Made by a program: the position numbers and the translations under genes. From assembly GCF_964063325.1 (NCBI RefSeq), contig NZ_OZ061315.1, positions 4,216,001-4,280,000 on the forward strand: a stretch of DNA of 64,000 nucleotides, given 5' to 3'. Shown here one piece after another: positions 27,324 to 37,294 of this stretch (position 1 is its first letter; each line of letters begins with the position of its first letter). Source of the stretch: Hafnia alvei. Lineage in GTDB: Bacteria; Pseudomonadota; Gammaproteobacteria; Enterobacterales; Enterobacteriaceae. The notes under the pieces were generated by a model. That model ran no database searches, had not been told where the DNA came from, and saw only the letters and a program-made list of their open reading frames with translations.

Positions 27324-27749
27324 ATGAAAAGCATAATTCCTTTGTTAGTTATCAGTTTATTACTCACTACACAAACAACTGATGCTGCTCGTGGGCGACA
27401 ACCCTGCTCCGGCTCCAAAGGGGGTATATCTCATTGTACATCGGGCGGTGCATTTGTCTGTAATGACGGAAGTTTAAGTCAGTCAAAACGATTCTGTTCG
27501 GGCTACAGCGCCGAGCCGAATCTACAGACATCTAATGCTGTATCCACTGCAACGGTAACCAAGAAAATCCAGCGAAAGAAGTCGACTTTATCGGCGAAAA
27601 AACAAGGTTCACCACATAATGTTGAAAATGAAGATTCGCTATCCCTGCAACCTAAAAAACCAACCTGTGCACCTATCTACATGGCGGATAAGCCTGGTTT
27701 TACCCATTTACCCATTTACCCATTTGTTCTGGGGATCAATTTTAACTAG
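27324..27749 (+). CDS. Exported Cys-containing protein
   Basis: I prefer the ATG at 27324 (MKSIIPLLVISLLLT), which gives a signal peptide cleaved near TDAA-RG. The frame is open from 27282, but that start adds a charged prefix. The mature part has PCSGSKGGISHCTSGGAFVCNDGSLSQSKRFC in its first third. Its four Cys suggest two disulfides in the periplasm. The C-terminal half is Lys/Ser-rich. No good ribosome-binding site is visible. A family with GG-HC and CNDGS motifs exists in enterobacteria, but I cannot name it. Confidence 0.6.
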   Translation: MKSIIPLLVISLLLTTQTTDAARGRQPCSGSKGGISHCTSGGAFVCNDGSLSQSKRFCSGYSAEPNLQTSNAVSTATVTKKIQRKKSTLSAKKQGSPHNVENEDSLSLQPKKPTCAPIYMADKPGFTHLPIYPFVLGINFN

Positions 27750-28479
27750 CGTAAACCATACACTAGTAAGGTAAAAATAATCTGTGACTCTGTATAAGAG
27801 CATTTATGTAGGCAGAGGTTTATCGCCGAAAAACGCATAGATAGTTCTATGGTCTGCTATGAGCGAGAAGCAGAAGTTCGCAACTCCAACAGCTACATGA
27901 CTAACTTACGGTCCAGATTATCGTTGACACACAAGTCTACCAGAATAATATCAATAAATACTTAATCGCCCGTTGAGTATCCTGATGCCGAGGAGGCAAT
28001 ATACAGGTACCAAGTGGATAAACGCTGTAAACCAGTTGTTTAGCCTTATAAGCCACACAGCACAAACACTTACGCCTGATTTACACATAATCGTCATGGA
28101 TCATACTGACCTCAAGGATGACGGGTTCCAGATCGTGGTCTCAGAACGCTGGCGTAATGGTGTGAAGCTCATACCACCAAGGTGGATAGCGGCGCGGAAG
28201 CAGTAATAAAAAAATAATAAATATCGTTTTCTGCGGGGGCTAGAGTCTGAGCAGTGATGGGCAATTCGGCATTTGATAAGGTTTATAGTACCGGTCTGCT
28301 CTTGGTTAAGCTGTAAGACGTAACTGAAATGTGTATGTGCTAAAAGCGCCAGCCCAAATAATTCACCATGTGCCAGCCGGGAACTTATCAGGACTGTTCA
28401 ACAATGCGTCCTGAACTAGGCGCTAGCAATAGTGTGAAGAGAAATTGCACGAGTACCTTACTTGCTGAAAAAAAGGATA
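27750..28479. other. Degraded region between the T6SS module and the restriction operon
   Basis: About 730 bases have no intact gene. Only a DUF3732-like fragment (27973-28206) is recognisable. The 250 bases after it hold nothing I could identify. Confidence 0.6.
27973..28206 (+). pseudogene. Fragment of a DUF3732-type ATPase
   Basis: The translated tail reads ...LTPDLHIIVMDHTDLKDDGFQIVVSERWRNGVKLIPPRWI. Its order VMDH-(aspartate) then RW..G.KLIP..W is that of the C-terminal end of DUF3732 proteins. These are large ATPases that occur in defence-type clusters. The ATG at 27973 is not a believable start: the homologous region continues upstream (EEAIYRYQV) in another frame, showing a frameshift, and the rest of the gene is gone. 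Confidence 0.6.
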
Positions 28480-28644
28480 ATGGTGCATCTGTCTAATTTA
28501 AGGATAGCCAACTTCCGAAATTTCGAGACAGTAGACATTCCACTGAGTGGTAACATTGTTTTGCTGGGCGAAAACCGCATAGGTAAGAGCAATCTGCTGT
28601 TCGCTAGCAAGAAGCTCTTATCAAACGTACAATCAAAACCTTAA
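28480..28644 (+). pseudogene. N-terminal fragment of an OLD-like (AAA) ATPase/nuclease
   Basis: The frame from the ATG at 28480 gives MVHLSNLRIANFRNFETVDIP, then a P-loop GENRIGKSNLLFA and a stop 15 codons later. This is the usual first 50 residues of OLD-family or RecF-like ATPases. Only 54 residues remain, ending 43 bases before hsdM. The gene was probably truncated when the restriction operon arrived. Confidence 0.75.
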
Positions 28645-28687
28645 AATAGCCCTTTCCAAAAAAGAATTGCTTTTAACAGGACTCATT

Positions 28688-31279
28688 GTGAATAAACAAC
28701 AGCTTGCGGCAAAAATCTGGGAATCTGCCAACCAGATGCGTTCTAAAATTGAAGCTAACGAATACAAAGACTACATACTCGGCTTTATCTTCTACAAGTA
28801 CCTAAGCGACCAGCTGGTGCAGTTTGTCACCAAACAGGGGATGACCTCTGAAGATATCAAATCCCTCAATGAAGAAGACGCTGACACCGTTAAATTCGTG
28901 CAAGACAGCCTGGGCTACTTTATTGCCTACGATAATCTGTTTTCGACATGGGTTGATCCAAAATCCGAATTTGATGAATCAAACGTACGTGATGCGCTCT
29001 CTGCCTTTAGCCGTTTGATTTCACCCACTTACAAAAAGCTGTTTGAAGGCATTTTTACCACTTTAGAAACCGGTTTAAGCAAACTGGGTGAAAGCGCAGG
29101 CAAACGCACTAAAGCCATCAGCGACTTACTGCACCTGATCAAAAGCATCCCGATGAATAGCAATCAAGGGTATGACGTACTGGGCTACATTTACGAATAC
29201 CTGATTGAAAAATTTGCCGCCAACGCAGGTAAAAAAGCCGGTGAGTTTTACACGCCTCATGAAGTTTCAGTACTGATGTCAAACATCATCGCCCATGAGT
29301 TAAAACACAAAGATACCATCAAAATTTACGACCCGACTTCTGGCTCAGGTTCATTGCTGATCAATATCGGTGAAGCATTCGAGAAATACGCTAAAAACAA
29401 AGACAGCATCACCTATTACGCTCAAGAGTTAAAAGCTAATACCTACAACCTTACCCGTATGAACCTCATCATGCGCGGTATTAAAGCCAGCAACATTAAA
29501 ACCCGCAATGGCGATACCTTGGAAGAGGATTGGCCGTATTTTGATGAAAGCGATCCGCAAGATTCCTACTACGCCTTGTATGTGGATGCCGTGGTGTCCA
29601 ACCCGCCCTACTCGCAAAACTGGGATCCTAGCTTTAAAGACAGCGATCCGCGCTATTCACGTTTTGGCCTAGCACCTAAAACCAAAGCCGATTTTGCTTT
29701 TTTACTGCACGATCTCTACCACCTAAAACCCGATGGCATTATGGCCATCGTACTCCCTCATGGTGTCTTGTTCCGTGGCGGTGAAGAAGGTGAAATTCGT
29801 AAGCAACTTATTGAACAGAATCACATTGATACTGTTATCGGTTTACCGGCCAATATCTTTTTTGGCACCAGCATTCCCACGGTAATTTTGATACTCAAGC
29901 AAAAACGCCAAAACACCGATGTGTTGGTGGTCGATGCCTCTAAGCATTTTATGAAAGAAGGCAAAAATAACAAACTGCAAGCCAGTGATATCAAGCGCAT
30001 TACTGATGCGGTGATTAACCGTGAAAGTATCGATAAATTCTCACAGCTGGTAAGTAAACAGACCCTGCGCGACAATGGCTACAATCTCAACATACCGCGC
30101 TATGTCGATTCCTCTGCGCCAGCACCAAGCTGGGATTTACACGCCACCATGCTCGGCGGCATTCCCAACGGCGAAATTGCCGAACTGCACCATTTTTGGC
30201 AAGCCTTCCCGCAATTGCACGGTGCCCTGTTTACGCCAAAATCCGCCGCTTACTGTGAGCTGGCCATTGCCAAGAAAGAGGTTAACGCCAGCATTAGCGC
30301 GCACCAGCAAGTATTAGCGTTTATCAGCGCCTACAGCCAAGCCTTCGATGGCTTTGATGAACAGCTAAACACCCAGCTAATACAAAACTGGCAAAGCGTA
30401 CAGCGTAACCAACAAGAGGCTGCATTAAGTGCTGAGCTATTCGCTCGTTTAGCCCCGATTGCCTTAATCGATAAATACCAAGCTTACCAATTTCTAAATA
30501 ACCAATGGCAAGTCATTAGCGCTGATTTAGAGATGATGCAAACCGAAGGCTTTGCCGCCACCAAACAAGTTGACCCGAATATCATCATCAAGAAGAAAGA
30601 CGGTAAAGACACCGAAGTACAAGACGGCTGGAAAGGTCACATACTGCCCTTTGATTTAGTGCAACAAACTTATTTAAGTCATGACTTAAAAGCTTTGGCA
30701 GATAAAGAAACCCTCCTAGCAGAAATCGCTAGCGCGCTGGAAGAAATTTTAGAATCTCTCACCGAAGAAGAAAAAGAACAAGATACGGTCAAAGAAAGCA
30801 AAGACGGTTTTGCCAATGCCGAAGTCGGCAAAGCCGCCAAGGCTTTCTTGAAAGAACAAAAAGACAACAAAGTTAAATTCGCAGAAGAAAGCTATGAAGC
30901 CAAAATCATTCGCGCAAGTAAATTAATTGATGAAGAAAAAACCCTGAAAAAAACGGTCAAAGATGCGGCCGCGGCCCTGCACTCAAAAACCAAAACAACC
31001 ATCGAAGAATTAACCGATGAACAGGTGAACAACCTGCTGCACCTTAAATGGATTGCACCATTAAGCACAGAACTCGCCACCATGCCAAACGCCGTGATTA
31101 GCCAACTGACTAGCCAAGTGCAAGCCCTTGCTGATAAATACGCCGTCACCTATTCGCAGGTGGCCCATGAGATTAAAACCACCGAGCAAGAACTGGCGGA
31201 GATGATGAGCGAACTCACCGGGAATAATTTTGATATGCAGGGCTTGGCTGAACTCACCAACTTATTGAAGGGTGAATAA
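28688..31279 (+). CDS. hsdM: Type I restriction-modification methyltransferase subunit HsdM
   Basis: The start is GTG at 28688 (VNKQQLAAKIWESANQMRSKIEANEYKDYIL), with AGGA six bases upstream. The longer TTG frame lacks support. It has 863 residues. An HsdM_N helical domain is followed by an N6-adenine methyltransferase with the SAM motif DPTSGSGSLL (Asp215) and the catalytic NPPY (305-308). It methylates host DNA at adenine with HsdS. Most HsdM proteins have about 500-540 residues. Here the last 370 or so are an extra helical, Lys/Glu-rich region. It is the first gene of a complete M-S-R operon. Confidence 0.95.
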   Translation: MNKQQLAAKIWESANQMRSKIEANEYKDYILGFIFYKYLSDQLVQFVTKQGMTSEDIKSLNEEDADTVKFVQDSLGYFIAYDNLFSTWVDPKSEFDESNVRDALSAFSRLISPTYKKLFEGIFTTLETGLSKLGESAGKRTKAISDLLHLIKSIPMNSNQGYDVLGYIYEYLIEKFAANAGKKAGEFYTPHEVSVLMSNIIAHELKHKDTIKIYDPTSGSGSLLINIGEAFEKYAKNKDSITYYAQELKANTYNLTRMNLIMRGIKASNIKTRNGDTLEEDWPYFDESDPQDSYYALYVDAVVSNPPYSQNWDPSFKDSDPRYSRFGLAPKTKADFAFLLHDLYHLKPDGIMAIVLPHGVLFRGGEEGEIRKQLIEQNHIDTVIGLPANIFFGTSIPTVILILKQKRQNTDVLVVDASKHFMKEGKNNKLQASDIKRITDAVINRESIDKFSQLVSKQTLRDNGYNLNIPRYVDSSAPAPSWDLHATMLGGIPNGEIAELHHFWQAFPQLHGALFTPKSAAYCELAIAKKEVNASISAHQQVLAFISAYSQAFDGFDEQLNTQLIQNWQSVQRNQQEAALSAELFARLAPIALIDKYQAYQFLNNQWQVISADLEMMQTEGFAATKQVDPNIIIKKKDGKDTEVQDGWKGHILPFDLVQQTYLSHDLKALADKETLLAEIASALEEILESLTEEEKEQDTVKESKDGFANAEVGKAAKAFLKEQKDNKVKFAEESYEAKIIRASKLIDEEKTLKKTVKDAAAALHSKTKTTIEELTDEQVNNLLHLKWIAPLSTELATMPNAVISQLTSQVQALADKYAVTYSQVAHEIKTTEQELAEMMSELTGNNFDMQGLAELTNLLKGE

Positions 31280-31280
31280 G

Positions 31281-32513
31281 ATGAATATGGACAATATGTT
31301 ACCGGAGATTAGGTTTAAAGGGTTTAGTGGGGGGTGGAATTACCTGACTTTAGGAGAAAACGCAAAATTCACCAAAGGGCAAGGTTATTCAAAAGGTGAT
31401 TTAGTTACGAGTGGAACGCCCATCATTTTATATGGCCGACTTTATACGAAGTATCAAACAGTCATTTCTAGCGTTGACACATTTGTAACTGAAAAAGATA
31501 CGTCTATTAAAAGCATTGGCGGAGAAGTTATCGTTCCTGCTTCAGGTGAATCACCTGATGATATATCAAGGGCGTCAGTTGTTAGTGAGCCGAATGTTAT
31601 ACTTGGTGGTGATCTGAACATTTTATTACCTAACAAAAAGATTCACTCAACCTTTCTCGCTTTAGCAATATCTAATGGCCGTTTAAAAAAGAAGCTATCT
31701 TCTAAGGCGCAAGGAAAATCTGTTGTTCATATAAGAAATTCAGACCTGGCAGATTTAGACCTGATTTTACCGACTGAATATATAGAACAAACTACCATCG
31801 GCAACTACTTCCAAAAGCTTGACGCGCTGATCAACCAACATCAACAAAAGCATGACAAACTCAGCAGCATTAAAAAAGCCATGCTGGAAAAAATGTTTCC
31901 CAAACAAGGCGAAACCATGCCAGAAATCCGCTTTAAAGGGTTTAGTGGGGAGTGGGAGGAGAAGGAGTTAGGTGAATTAGCTGAAATTGTTCGCGGCGCA
32001 AGCCCTCGCCCGATTGAAGATCCTAAATGGTTCGATAGTCAATCAAGTGTTGGTTGGTTACGTATTAGAGATGTGACCGAGCAAGATGGCAGAATTCACT
32101 ATTTAGAGCAGAGAATTTCAAAGCTTGGCCAAGAAAAAACTCGTGTATTGCATGAGAAACATCTGCTGTTAAGCATAGCCGCGAGCGTTGGTAAACCTGT
32201 AGTTAACTATGTTGAAACTGGGGTTCACGATGGTTTCCTCATATTCAAAAAGCCACTTTTTGAGCTTGAGTTTATGTATCAATGGTTAAAATCCTTTGAA
32301 ACAAAGTGGCAACAATTTGGCCAACCAGGAAGCCAAGTTAACCTTAACTCCGATATTGTTAAAAACCTGACCATAACTATTCCTACTAATGAAGAACAAA
32401 CGGCCATCGGCAACTACTTCCAAAAACTCGACGCGCTGATCAACCAACACCAACAACAAATAATCAAACTTAACAACATCAAGCAGGCCTGCTTAAGTAA
32501 AATGTTTGTCTAA
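31281..32513 (+). CDS. hsdS: Type I restriction-modification specificity subunit HsdS
   Basis: The ATG at 31281, directly after the hsdM stop, gives 410 residues. A GTG at 31272 overlapping hsdM is the alternative. Two target-recognition domains are each preceded by PEIRFKGFSG and followed by the helix IGNYFQKLDALINQHQQ. The two halves of each repeat are 618 and 609 bp apart, one half-protein. Each TRD reads one half of the bipartite target. The repeats at DNA level could support TRD exchange. It begins two bases after hsdM, so the genes are coupled. Confidence 0.94.
   Translation: MNMDNMLPEIRFKGFSGGWNYLTLGENAKFTKGQGYSKGDLVTSGTPIILYGRLYTKYQTVISSVDTFVTEKDTSIKSIGGEVIVPASGESPDDISRASVVSEPNVILGGDLNILLPNKKIHSTFLALAISNGRLKKKLSSKAQGKSVVHIRNSDLADLDLILPTEYIEQTTIGNYFQKLDALINQHQQKHDKLSSIKKAMLEKMFPKQGETMPEIRFKGFSGEWEEKELGELAEIVRGASPRPIEDPKWFDSQSSVGWLRIRDVTEQDGRIHYLEQRISKLGQEKTRVLHEKHLLLSIAASVGKPVVNYVETGVHDGFLIFKKPLFELEFMYQWLKSFETKWQQFGQPGSQVNLNSDIVKNLTITIPTNEEQTAIGNYFQKLDALINQHQQQIIKLNNIKQACLSKMFV
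31302..31948 (+). repeat. Repeated segments inside hsdS
   Basis: The start of each half-protein carries CCGGAGATTAGGTTTAAAGG (31302) and its variant at 31920, followed by the identical GGTTTAGTGGGG. Second copies of the conserved helix (CCATCGGCAACTACTTCCAA) lie at 31795 and 32404. These are the usual TRD-flanking repeats of hsdS genes. Confidence 0.7.
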
Positions 32514-32527
32514 CAGGGAGCGCCATC

Positions 32528-35500
32528 ATGATCACCTTTAAAACTGAAGCGCAATTTGAGCAGGCCTTTATTGAGGTTCTCACCAACAAAGGTTGGGAGC
32601 CGGAGATACTCAAAAACAAAACTGAAGCCGATTTGCTGCAAAACTGGGCAAACATTTTGTTTGAAAACAATCGCCAGCGGGATCGCTTAAACGATGTTCC
32701 GCTTACCTCGACTGAAATGCAGCAAATTATTGAGCAAATAAAAGAACTTAAAACTCCGCTCAAGCTCAACGGCTTAATTAACGGTAAAACAGTAGCCATT
32801 AAGCGCGATAACCCAGCCGATAGCTTGCATATGGGCAAAGAAGTCAGCTTAAAAATATACGATCGCCAAGAAATTGCCGCCGGCCAAAGCCGTTACCAAA
32901 TTGTGCAGCAGCCCAAATTTGAACGAGGCAGCCCCTTGCGTAACGACCGACGCGGCGATGTGCTGCTACTGATTAATGGTATGCCAGTAATCCATGTAGA
33001 GCTAAAGCGCAGCGGCATACCGGTTAGCCAAGCCGTAAACCAAATAGAAAAGTACAGCAAAGAGGGCGTATTTAGCGGCCTGTTTTCGCTCATCCAAGTG
33101 TTTGTGGCCATGGAGCCCAACGAGGCCAAATACTTTGCTAACCCTGGGCTAGACGGTAAGTTTAACCCCGACTATCAATTTAACTGGGCCGATTTTAATA
33201 ACGAGCCCATGAACCACTGGAAAGACATTGCCTCTACCCTGCTTTCCATCCCTATGGCGCACCAGTTGATTGGCTTTTATACCGTTGCCGACGATACCGA
33301 CGGCGTGCTTAAGGTCATGCGCAGTTATCAGTATTATGCCGCTAATGCAATATCTGACAAAGTCGCCAAAACCAACTGGCAGCAACTGGGAAGCGCGGCC
33401 AATAACCCCGATCGCCTCGGGGGATATGTGTGGCATACCACAGGTTCGGGTAAAACCATGACCAGCTTTAAATCGGCGCAGTTGATCGCACAATCCAAAG
33501 ATGCCGATAAAGTCATTTTTTTAATGGACAGGATTGAGTTGGGCACCCAGTCGCTCGCGGAATATCGCAATTTTGCCGGCGATGGCGAAGACGTTCAAGC
33601 CACCGAAAACACTCACGTGCTCATTACCAAATTAAAAAGTACCGCTCCCGCCGATACGTTAATTGTTAGCTCGATTCAAAAAATGAGTAATATTTTTGAA
33701 GCGGTAGATGATGAAGGCGTGGCCACAAACTCTGCGGATATTGAAAAAATTCGCGCTAAACGTTTGGTGTTTATTGTCGATGAGGCGCATCGTTCAACCA
33801 TGAGCGGCGGCAAAGATAATAAGGACGGAATGTTAATTACGGTCAAAAAGACGTTTCCTGCCGCGTTGTTTTTTGGTTTTACGGGTACACCTATCCATGA
33901 TGAAAACCATGTTAACAACAACACGACCGCCGATGTTTTCGGAAATGAGTTACACCGCTACAGCATTGCCGACGGTATTCGCGACGGTAATGTTTTGGGC
34001 TTTGATCCTTACAAAATCTGTACCTTTAAAGATAAGGATCTACGTCAAGCCATCGCCCTCGAACAGGCCAAAGCCGATTCGGTGTCGGATGCAATGTCTA
34101 CGCCTGCTAAAAAGAAAAAATTTAATTATTTTATGAACGATGTATCGATGGCTGGCCATAAAGATGCAACAGGCAAGAATATCAAAGGCATAGAAGACTA
34201 TGTGCCAAAAGAACAATATCTCACTGTAGACCATCAAGAAAAAGTGGTAGCTGATATTCTGGCCGAATGGGATGTGCTCAGTCAGGCCAATAAATTTCAC
34301 GCTATTTTAGCCACTAGCAGCATTGCTGAAGCCATTGACTATTACCGCCGTTTAAAAGCTGCCAAGCCTGAACTTAAAATATCAGCCCTATTTGACCCGC
34401 ACATTGATAACGATGGTAGTAGCGGCCGAGGTCCTACGTTTAAAGGCGATGGTCTGGAAGAAGTTATGGCCGACTATAACGAGCGTTACGGCCAAGATTT
34501 TGATTTTGCTCGCCATGCGGCCTTTAAAAAAGATTTAGCAGCACGCCTTGCTCATAAAAAGCCCTACGAGCGCATTCACACCGAGCCTTCAAAGCAATTA
34601 GATTTACTGATTGTTGTGGATCAAATGCTCACTGGCTTTGACTCTAAATGGCTTAATACCTTGTATTTAGACAAGGTGATTAAATACCAAAATATTATTC
34701 AAGCGTTCTCGCGCACCAATCGCTTGTTTGGCCCCGACAAACCTCACGGCATCATCCGTTACTACCGCTATCCACACACCATGGAGCAACATATTAATGA
34801 TGCGGTAAAACTCTATTCTGGCGACAAACCTATCGGCCTCTTCGTAGATAAGTTAGAAAGTAATATTAAAGCCATGAATGAATTAGTAGCGGACATTACC
34901 GAGCTGTTCGTCAATGCAGACGTTGAGAATTTTGAAAAACTGCCAGACGATACGGAAACCTGTGCCCAATTCGCCAAATTATTTAACACCTTTAACCAGC
35001 ACCTAGAAGCGGCTAAGGTTCAAGGTTTGCATTGGGAACAATCGGTCTATTCCTGTACTGAAAATGATGTAGAACATGAGGTAACGCGGGTCATAGACGA
35101 ACAAACTTACCTGAGCCTAGCGCTGCGCTATAAAGAGTTGGTCAGCAAAAGTAATGGTGGTGGCGGCGGCAATGTGCCTTTTGATATCAGTGGTTATTTA
35201 ACTGAAATAGATACCGGCAAAATCGATGCCGACTATATGAACAGCCGCTTTGATAAATTTTTAAAAGAGCTGAACCAGCACCAAGACTCTGCGAGCATTG
35301 AAACCACATTAAATGAGCTGCATAAGTCGTTTGCATCACTCACTCAAAGCGAGCAAAAGTACGCCAAGCTCTTCTTGCACGACTTGCAGCGCGGCGATGC
35401 GCAGTTAGTAGAAGGCCATACTTTTAGAGACTACATCAACACCTACAAAGATAACGCTGAAAATGCGCAATTAAACGCAGTGGTTGATGCTCTTGGTTTA

Positions 35501-35752
35501 GATAAAGGACTACTCATAGCATTAATGGCTGATAGCGTTAATGATAAGAATCTCAACGAATTTGGTCGCTTCGATGCATTAAAAGAATCGGTAGATAAAG
35601 CGAAAGCCAAGGCCTTTTTTGAAAAACAAGACGGCGTAACCATGCCTCTATTCAAGCTGAATATTCGCATCGATCAGTTTTTAAAGCAGTTTATTTTCAC
35701 ACAAACGGATGATTTCTTAAGTGACAACGATGTTGTTAGCCTAGTGCTGTGA
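32528..35752 (+). CDS. hsdR: Type I restriction endonuclease subunit HsdR
   Basis: The 1074-residue protein starts 14 bases after hsdS. It has a PD-(D/E)xK nuclease domain with GDVLLLING...VELK (Asp144, Glu158, Lys160). A helicase motor follows with Walker A TTGSGKT (304-310) and the DEAH box (418-421). It translocates DNA and cuts when HsdM and HsdS find unmodified sites. All key residues are present, so the system should be active. AGGGAGCGCC precedes the start. It is the last gene of the operon. The C-terminal 150 residues are the usual helical subunit contact region. Confidence 0.95.
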   Translation: MITFKTEAQFEQAFIEVLTNKGWEPEILKNKTEADLLQNWANILFENNRQRDRLNDVPLTSTEMQQIIEQIKELKTPLKLNGLINGKTVAIKRDNPADSLHMGKEVSLKIYDRQEIAAGQSRYQIVQQPKFERGSPLRNDRRGDVLLLINGMPVIHVELKRSGIPVSQAVNQIEKYSKEGVFSGLFSLIQVFVAMEPNEAKYFANPGLDGKFNPDYQFNWADFNNEPMNHWKDIASTLLSIPMAHQLIGFYTVADDTDGVLKVMRSYQYYAANAISDKVAKTNWQQLGSAANNPDRLGGYVWHTTGSGKTMTSFKSAQLIAQSKDADKVIFLMDRIELGTQSLAEYRNFAGDGEDVQATENTHVLITKLKSTAPADTLIVSSIQKMSNIFEAVDDEGVATNSADIEKIRAKRLVFIVDEAHRSTMSGGKDNKDGMLITVKKTFPAALFFGFTGTPIHDENHVNNNTTADVFGNELHRYSIADGIRDGNVLGFDPYKICTFKDKDLRQAIALEQAKADSVSDAMSTPAKKKKFNYFMNDVSMAGHKDATGKNIKGIEDYVPKEQYLTVDHQEKVVADILAEWDVLSQANKFHAILATSSIAEAIDYYRRLKAAKPELKISALFDPHIDNDGSSGRGPTFKGDGLEEVMADYNERYGQDFDFARHAAFKKDLAARLAHKKPYERIHTEPSKQLDLLIVVDQMLTGFDSKWLNTLYLDKVIKYQNIIQAFSRTNRLFGPDKPHGIIRYYRYPHTMEQHINDAVKLYSGDKPIGLFVDKLESNIKAMNELVADITELFVNADVENFEKLPDDTETCAQFAKLFNTFNQHLEAAKVQGLHWEQSVYSCTENDVEHEVTRVIDEQTYLSLALRYKELVSKSNGGGGGNVPFDISGYLTEIDTGKIDADYMNSRFDKFLKELNQHQDSASIETTLNELHKSFASLTQSEQKYAKLFLHDLQRGDAQLVEGHTFRDYINTYKDNAENAQLNAVVDALGLDKGLLIALMADSVNDKNLNEFGRFDALKESVDKAKAKAFFEKQDGVTMPLFKLNIRIDQFLKQFIFTQTDDFLSDNDVVSLVL

Positions 35753-35760
35753 TGGACATC

Positions 35761-35794
35761 CCTCAGCGTAAGTTCTGTCACACTTATGCTGAGG
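35761..35794 (+). terminator. Hairpin after hsdR
   Basis: CCTCAGCGTAAG and CTTATGCTGAGG form a 12-bp stem (one G-T pair) with a 10-nt loop, eight bases after the hsdR stop. There is no clean T run, so it may be a processing or weak termination hairpin. From here to the integrase (35795-36003) I see no gene. Confidence 0.55.
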
Positions 35795-36003
35795 ACTCCT
35801 TTCAGAGGAGCTGCATCACAAACTCGATACAAGTCATTGGTATCGTTTAGGTTAAATGTGGCTTGCAGGTCTGCGTCTATATGGCACTCACTTAACGCTT
35901 ACTTTTCGGTTGATTAAAAACAAAAACACCTGTTTTTTAACTGAGGTCTTAGTGATATATAAAAAATTGAATAAGGCTTATTACAACAAAAGACTGTTAA
36001 TGA

Positions 36004-37269
36004 TTATTTGAATGGATTATTTACTTTTGCATAATCAAAAGGTGAAATAGTTTGCTGCCTGTTTGCATCCAGATAATCAGCCCACCACTGCAGCATTAGC
36101 CTGCGTTCCCCTAGGTGCTCGGCCTTATGAATATAAGCCGCGCGCACAGAGTTACGTTCCTGGTGACTCATCTGCCGTTCTACCGCATCCTTCGACCACA
36201 ATCCCGACTCAATCAAAGAACTACAGGCCATAGTTCTGAAACCATGGCCACAAACCTCAACTTTTGTATCATAGCCCATCACCCTCAGCGCCTTGTTCAC
36301 CGTATTTTCACTCATCGGCTTACGAGGATCGTGATCACCAACGAAGATCAGCTCACGATTTCCGCTCATGTTTTTGATCTTTTCCAGAATGGTCAGAGCT
36401 TGGCTGGATAAAGGAACCAGATGCGGAGTCCGCATTTTCGATCCTCGATGTGAATGCTTCACACCTTCCAAAGGCGCACGTTCTCCCGGAATCGTCCACA
36501 TAGAGTTATCAAAATCTACCTCTGACCAGCGTGCAAAACGCAGTTCACTAGATCGAATAAATACCAATAACGTCAGCTCCACAGCTAAGCGTGTTAATGG
36601 TCTACCGGTATATGTGTCGATACGATGAAGTAGTTCAGGTATACAATTAAGTTCTAGCGCAGCACGATGCTGTCGTTTAGCGGTAGCGACCGCGCCAGCG
36701 ATCTCTTGTGCGGGGTTGTAGTCAATTAATCCACTCTGCACGGCAAAGCGCATAATTGCTGTTGTGCGTTGCTGTAGACGAGCAGCAACCTCAAGACGTC
36801 CAGACATCTCTACGGCTTTGATGGGAATAAGTAAATCTCTGGTTTTTAGCTCGGCAATATTCCGCTTACCAATCGCATCGAACAGATTATCTTCCAGACT
36901 TTTAAGAACACGGCCACTATGTGACTCAGACCATTTTTGATTGCTTGCGTGCCAGTCTCTGGCTACAGATTCAAAAGTGATGATCTCTTTAGCCTGTTCT
37001 TCTTTCACTGCACGCTTATGCTCACGAGGATCAACACCGGCAGCAACAAGCCTCCTGGCCTCTTCCCTCTTTTGGCGGGCATCAGCCAGTGACGTTTCGG
37101 GGTAAACACCAAATGCCATCAGATGTTGCTTGCCGCCAAAGCGAAAGCGGAAACGCCAGTATTTGGAGCCGTTAGGGTGTATCAACAAAAACATTCCATC
37201 GCCGTCTACTAGCGAGTATTCCTTTGCCTCAGGTTTTGCAGAGCGCACCTTTGTATCTGTCAGGGCCAT
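36004..37269 (-). CDS. P4-type tyrosine integrase of the 35-kb island
   Basis: The 421-residue protein begins MALTDTKVRSAKPEAKEY after GGAAGGAATACC. It has a DUF4102 N-terminal domain, a core-binding domain, and a catalytic domain with RSSELRFARW, HGFR (HxxR) and RAAYIHKAEHL, the Tyr that attacks DNA. The set is complete, so it should be able to integrate and excise at leuX. It lies 199 bp from the tRNA 3' end, in the opposite direction to the island cargo. It is related over its whole length to the broken integrase at 1531-2318. Confidence 0.95.
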   Translation of the reverse strand: MALTDTKVRSAKPEAKEYSLVDGDGMFLLIHPNGSKYWRFRFRFGGKQHLMAFGVYPETSLADARQKREEARRLVAAGVDPREHKRAVKEEQAKEIITFESVARDWHASNQKWSESHSGRVLKSLEDNLFDAIGKRNIAELKTRDLLIPIKAVEMSGRLEVAARLQQRTTAIMRFAVQSGLIDYNPAQEIAGAVATAKRQHRAALELNCIPELLHRIDTYTGRPLTRLAVELTLLVFIRSSELRFARWSEVDFDNSMWTIPGERAPLEGVKHSHRGSKMRTPHLVPLSSQALTILEKIKNMSGNRELIFVGDHDPRKPMSENTVNKALRVMGYDTKVEVCGHGFRTMACSSLIESGLWSKDAVERQMSHQERNSVRAAYIHKAEHLGERRLMLQWWADYLDANRQQTISPFDYAKVNNPFK

Positions 37270-37294
37270 GATGGTATTCCTTCCATATGCTGCC

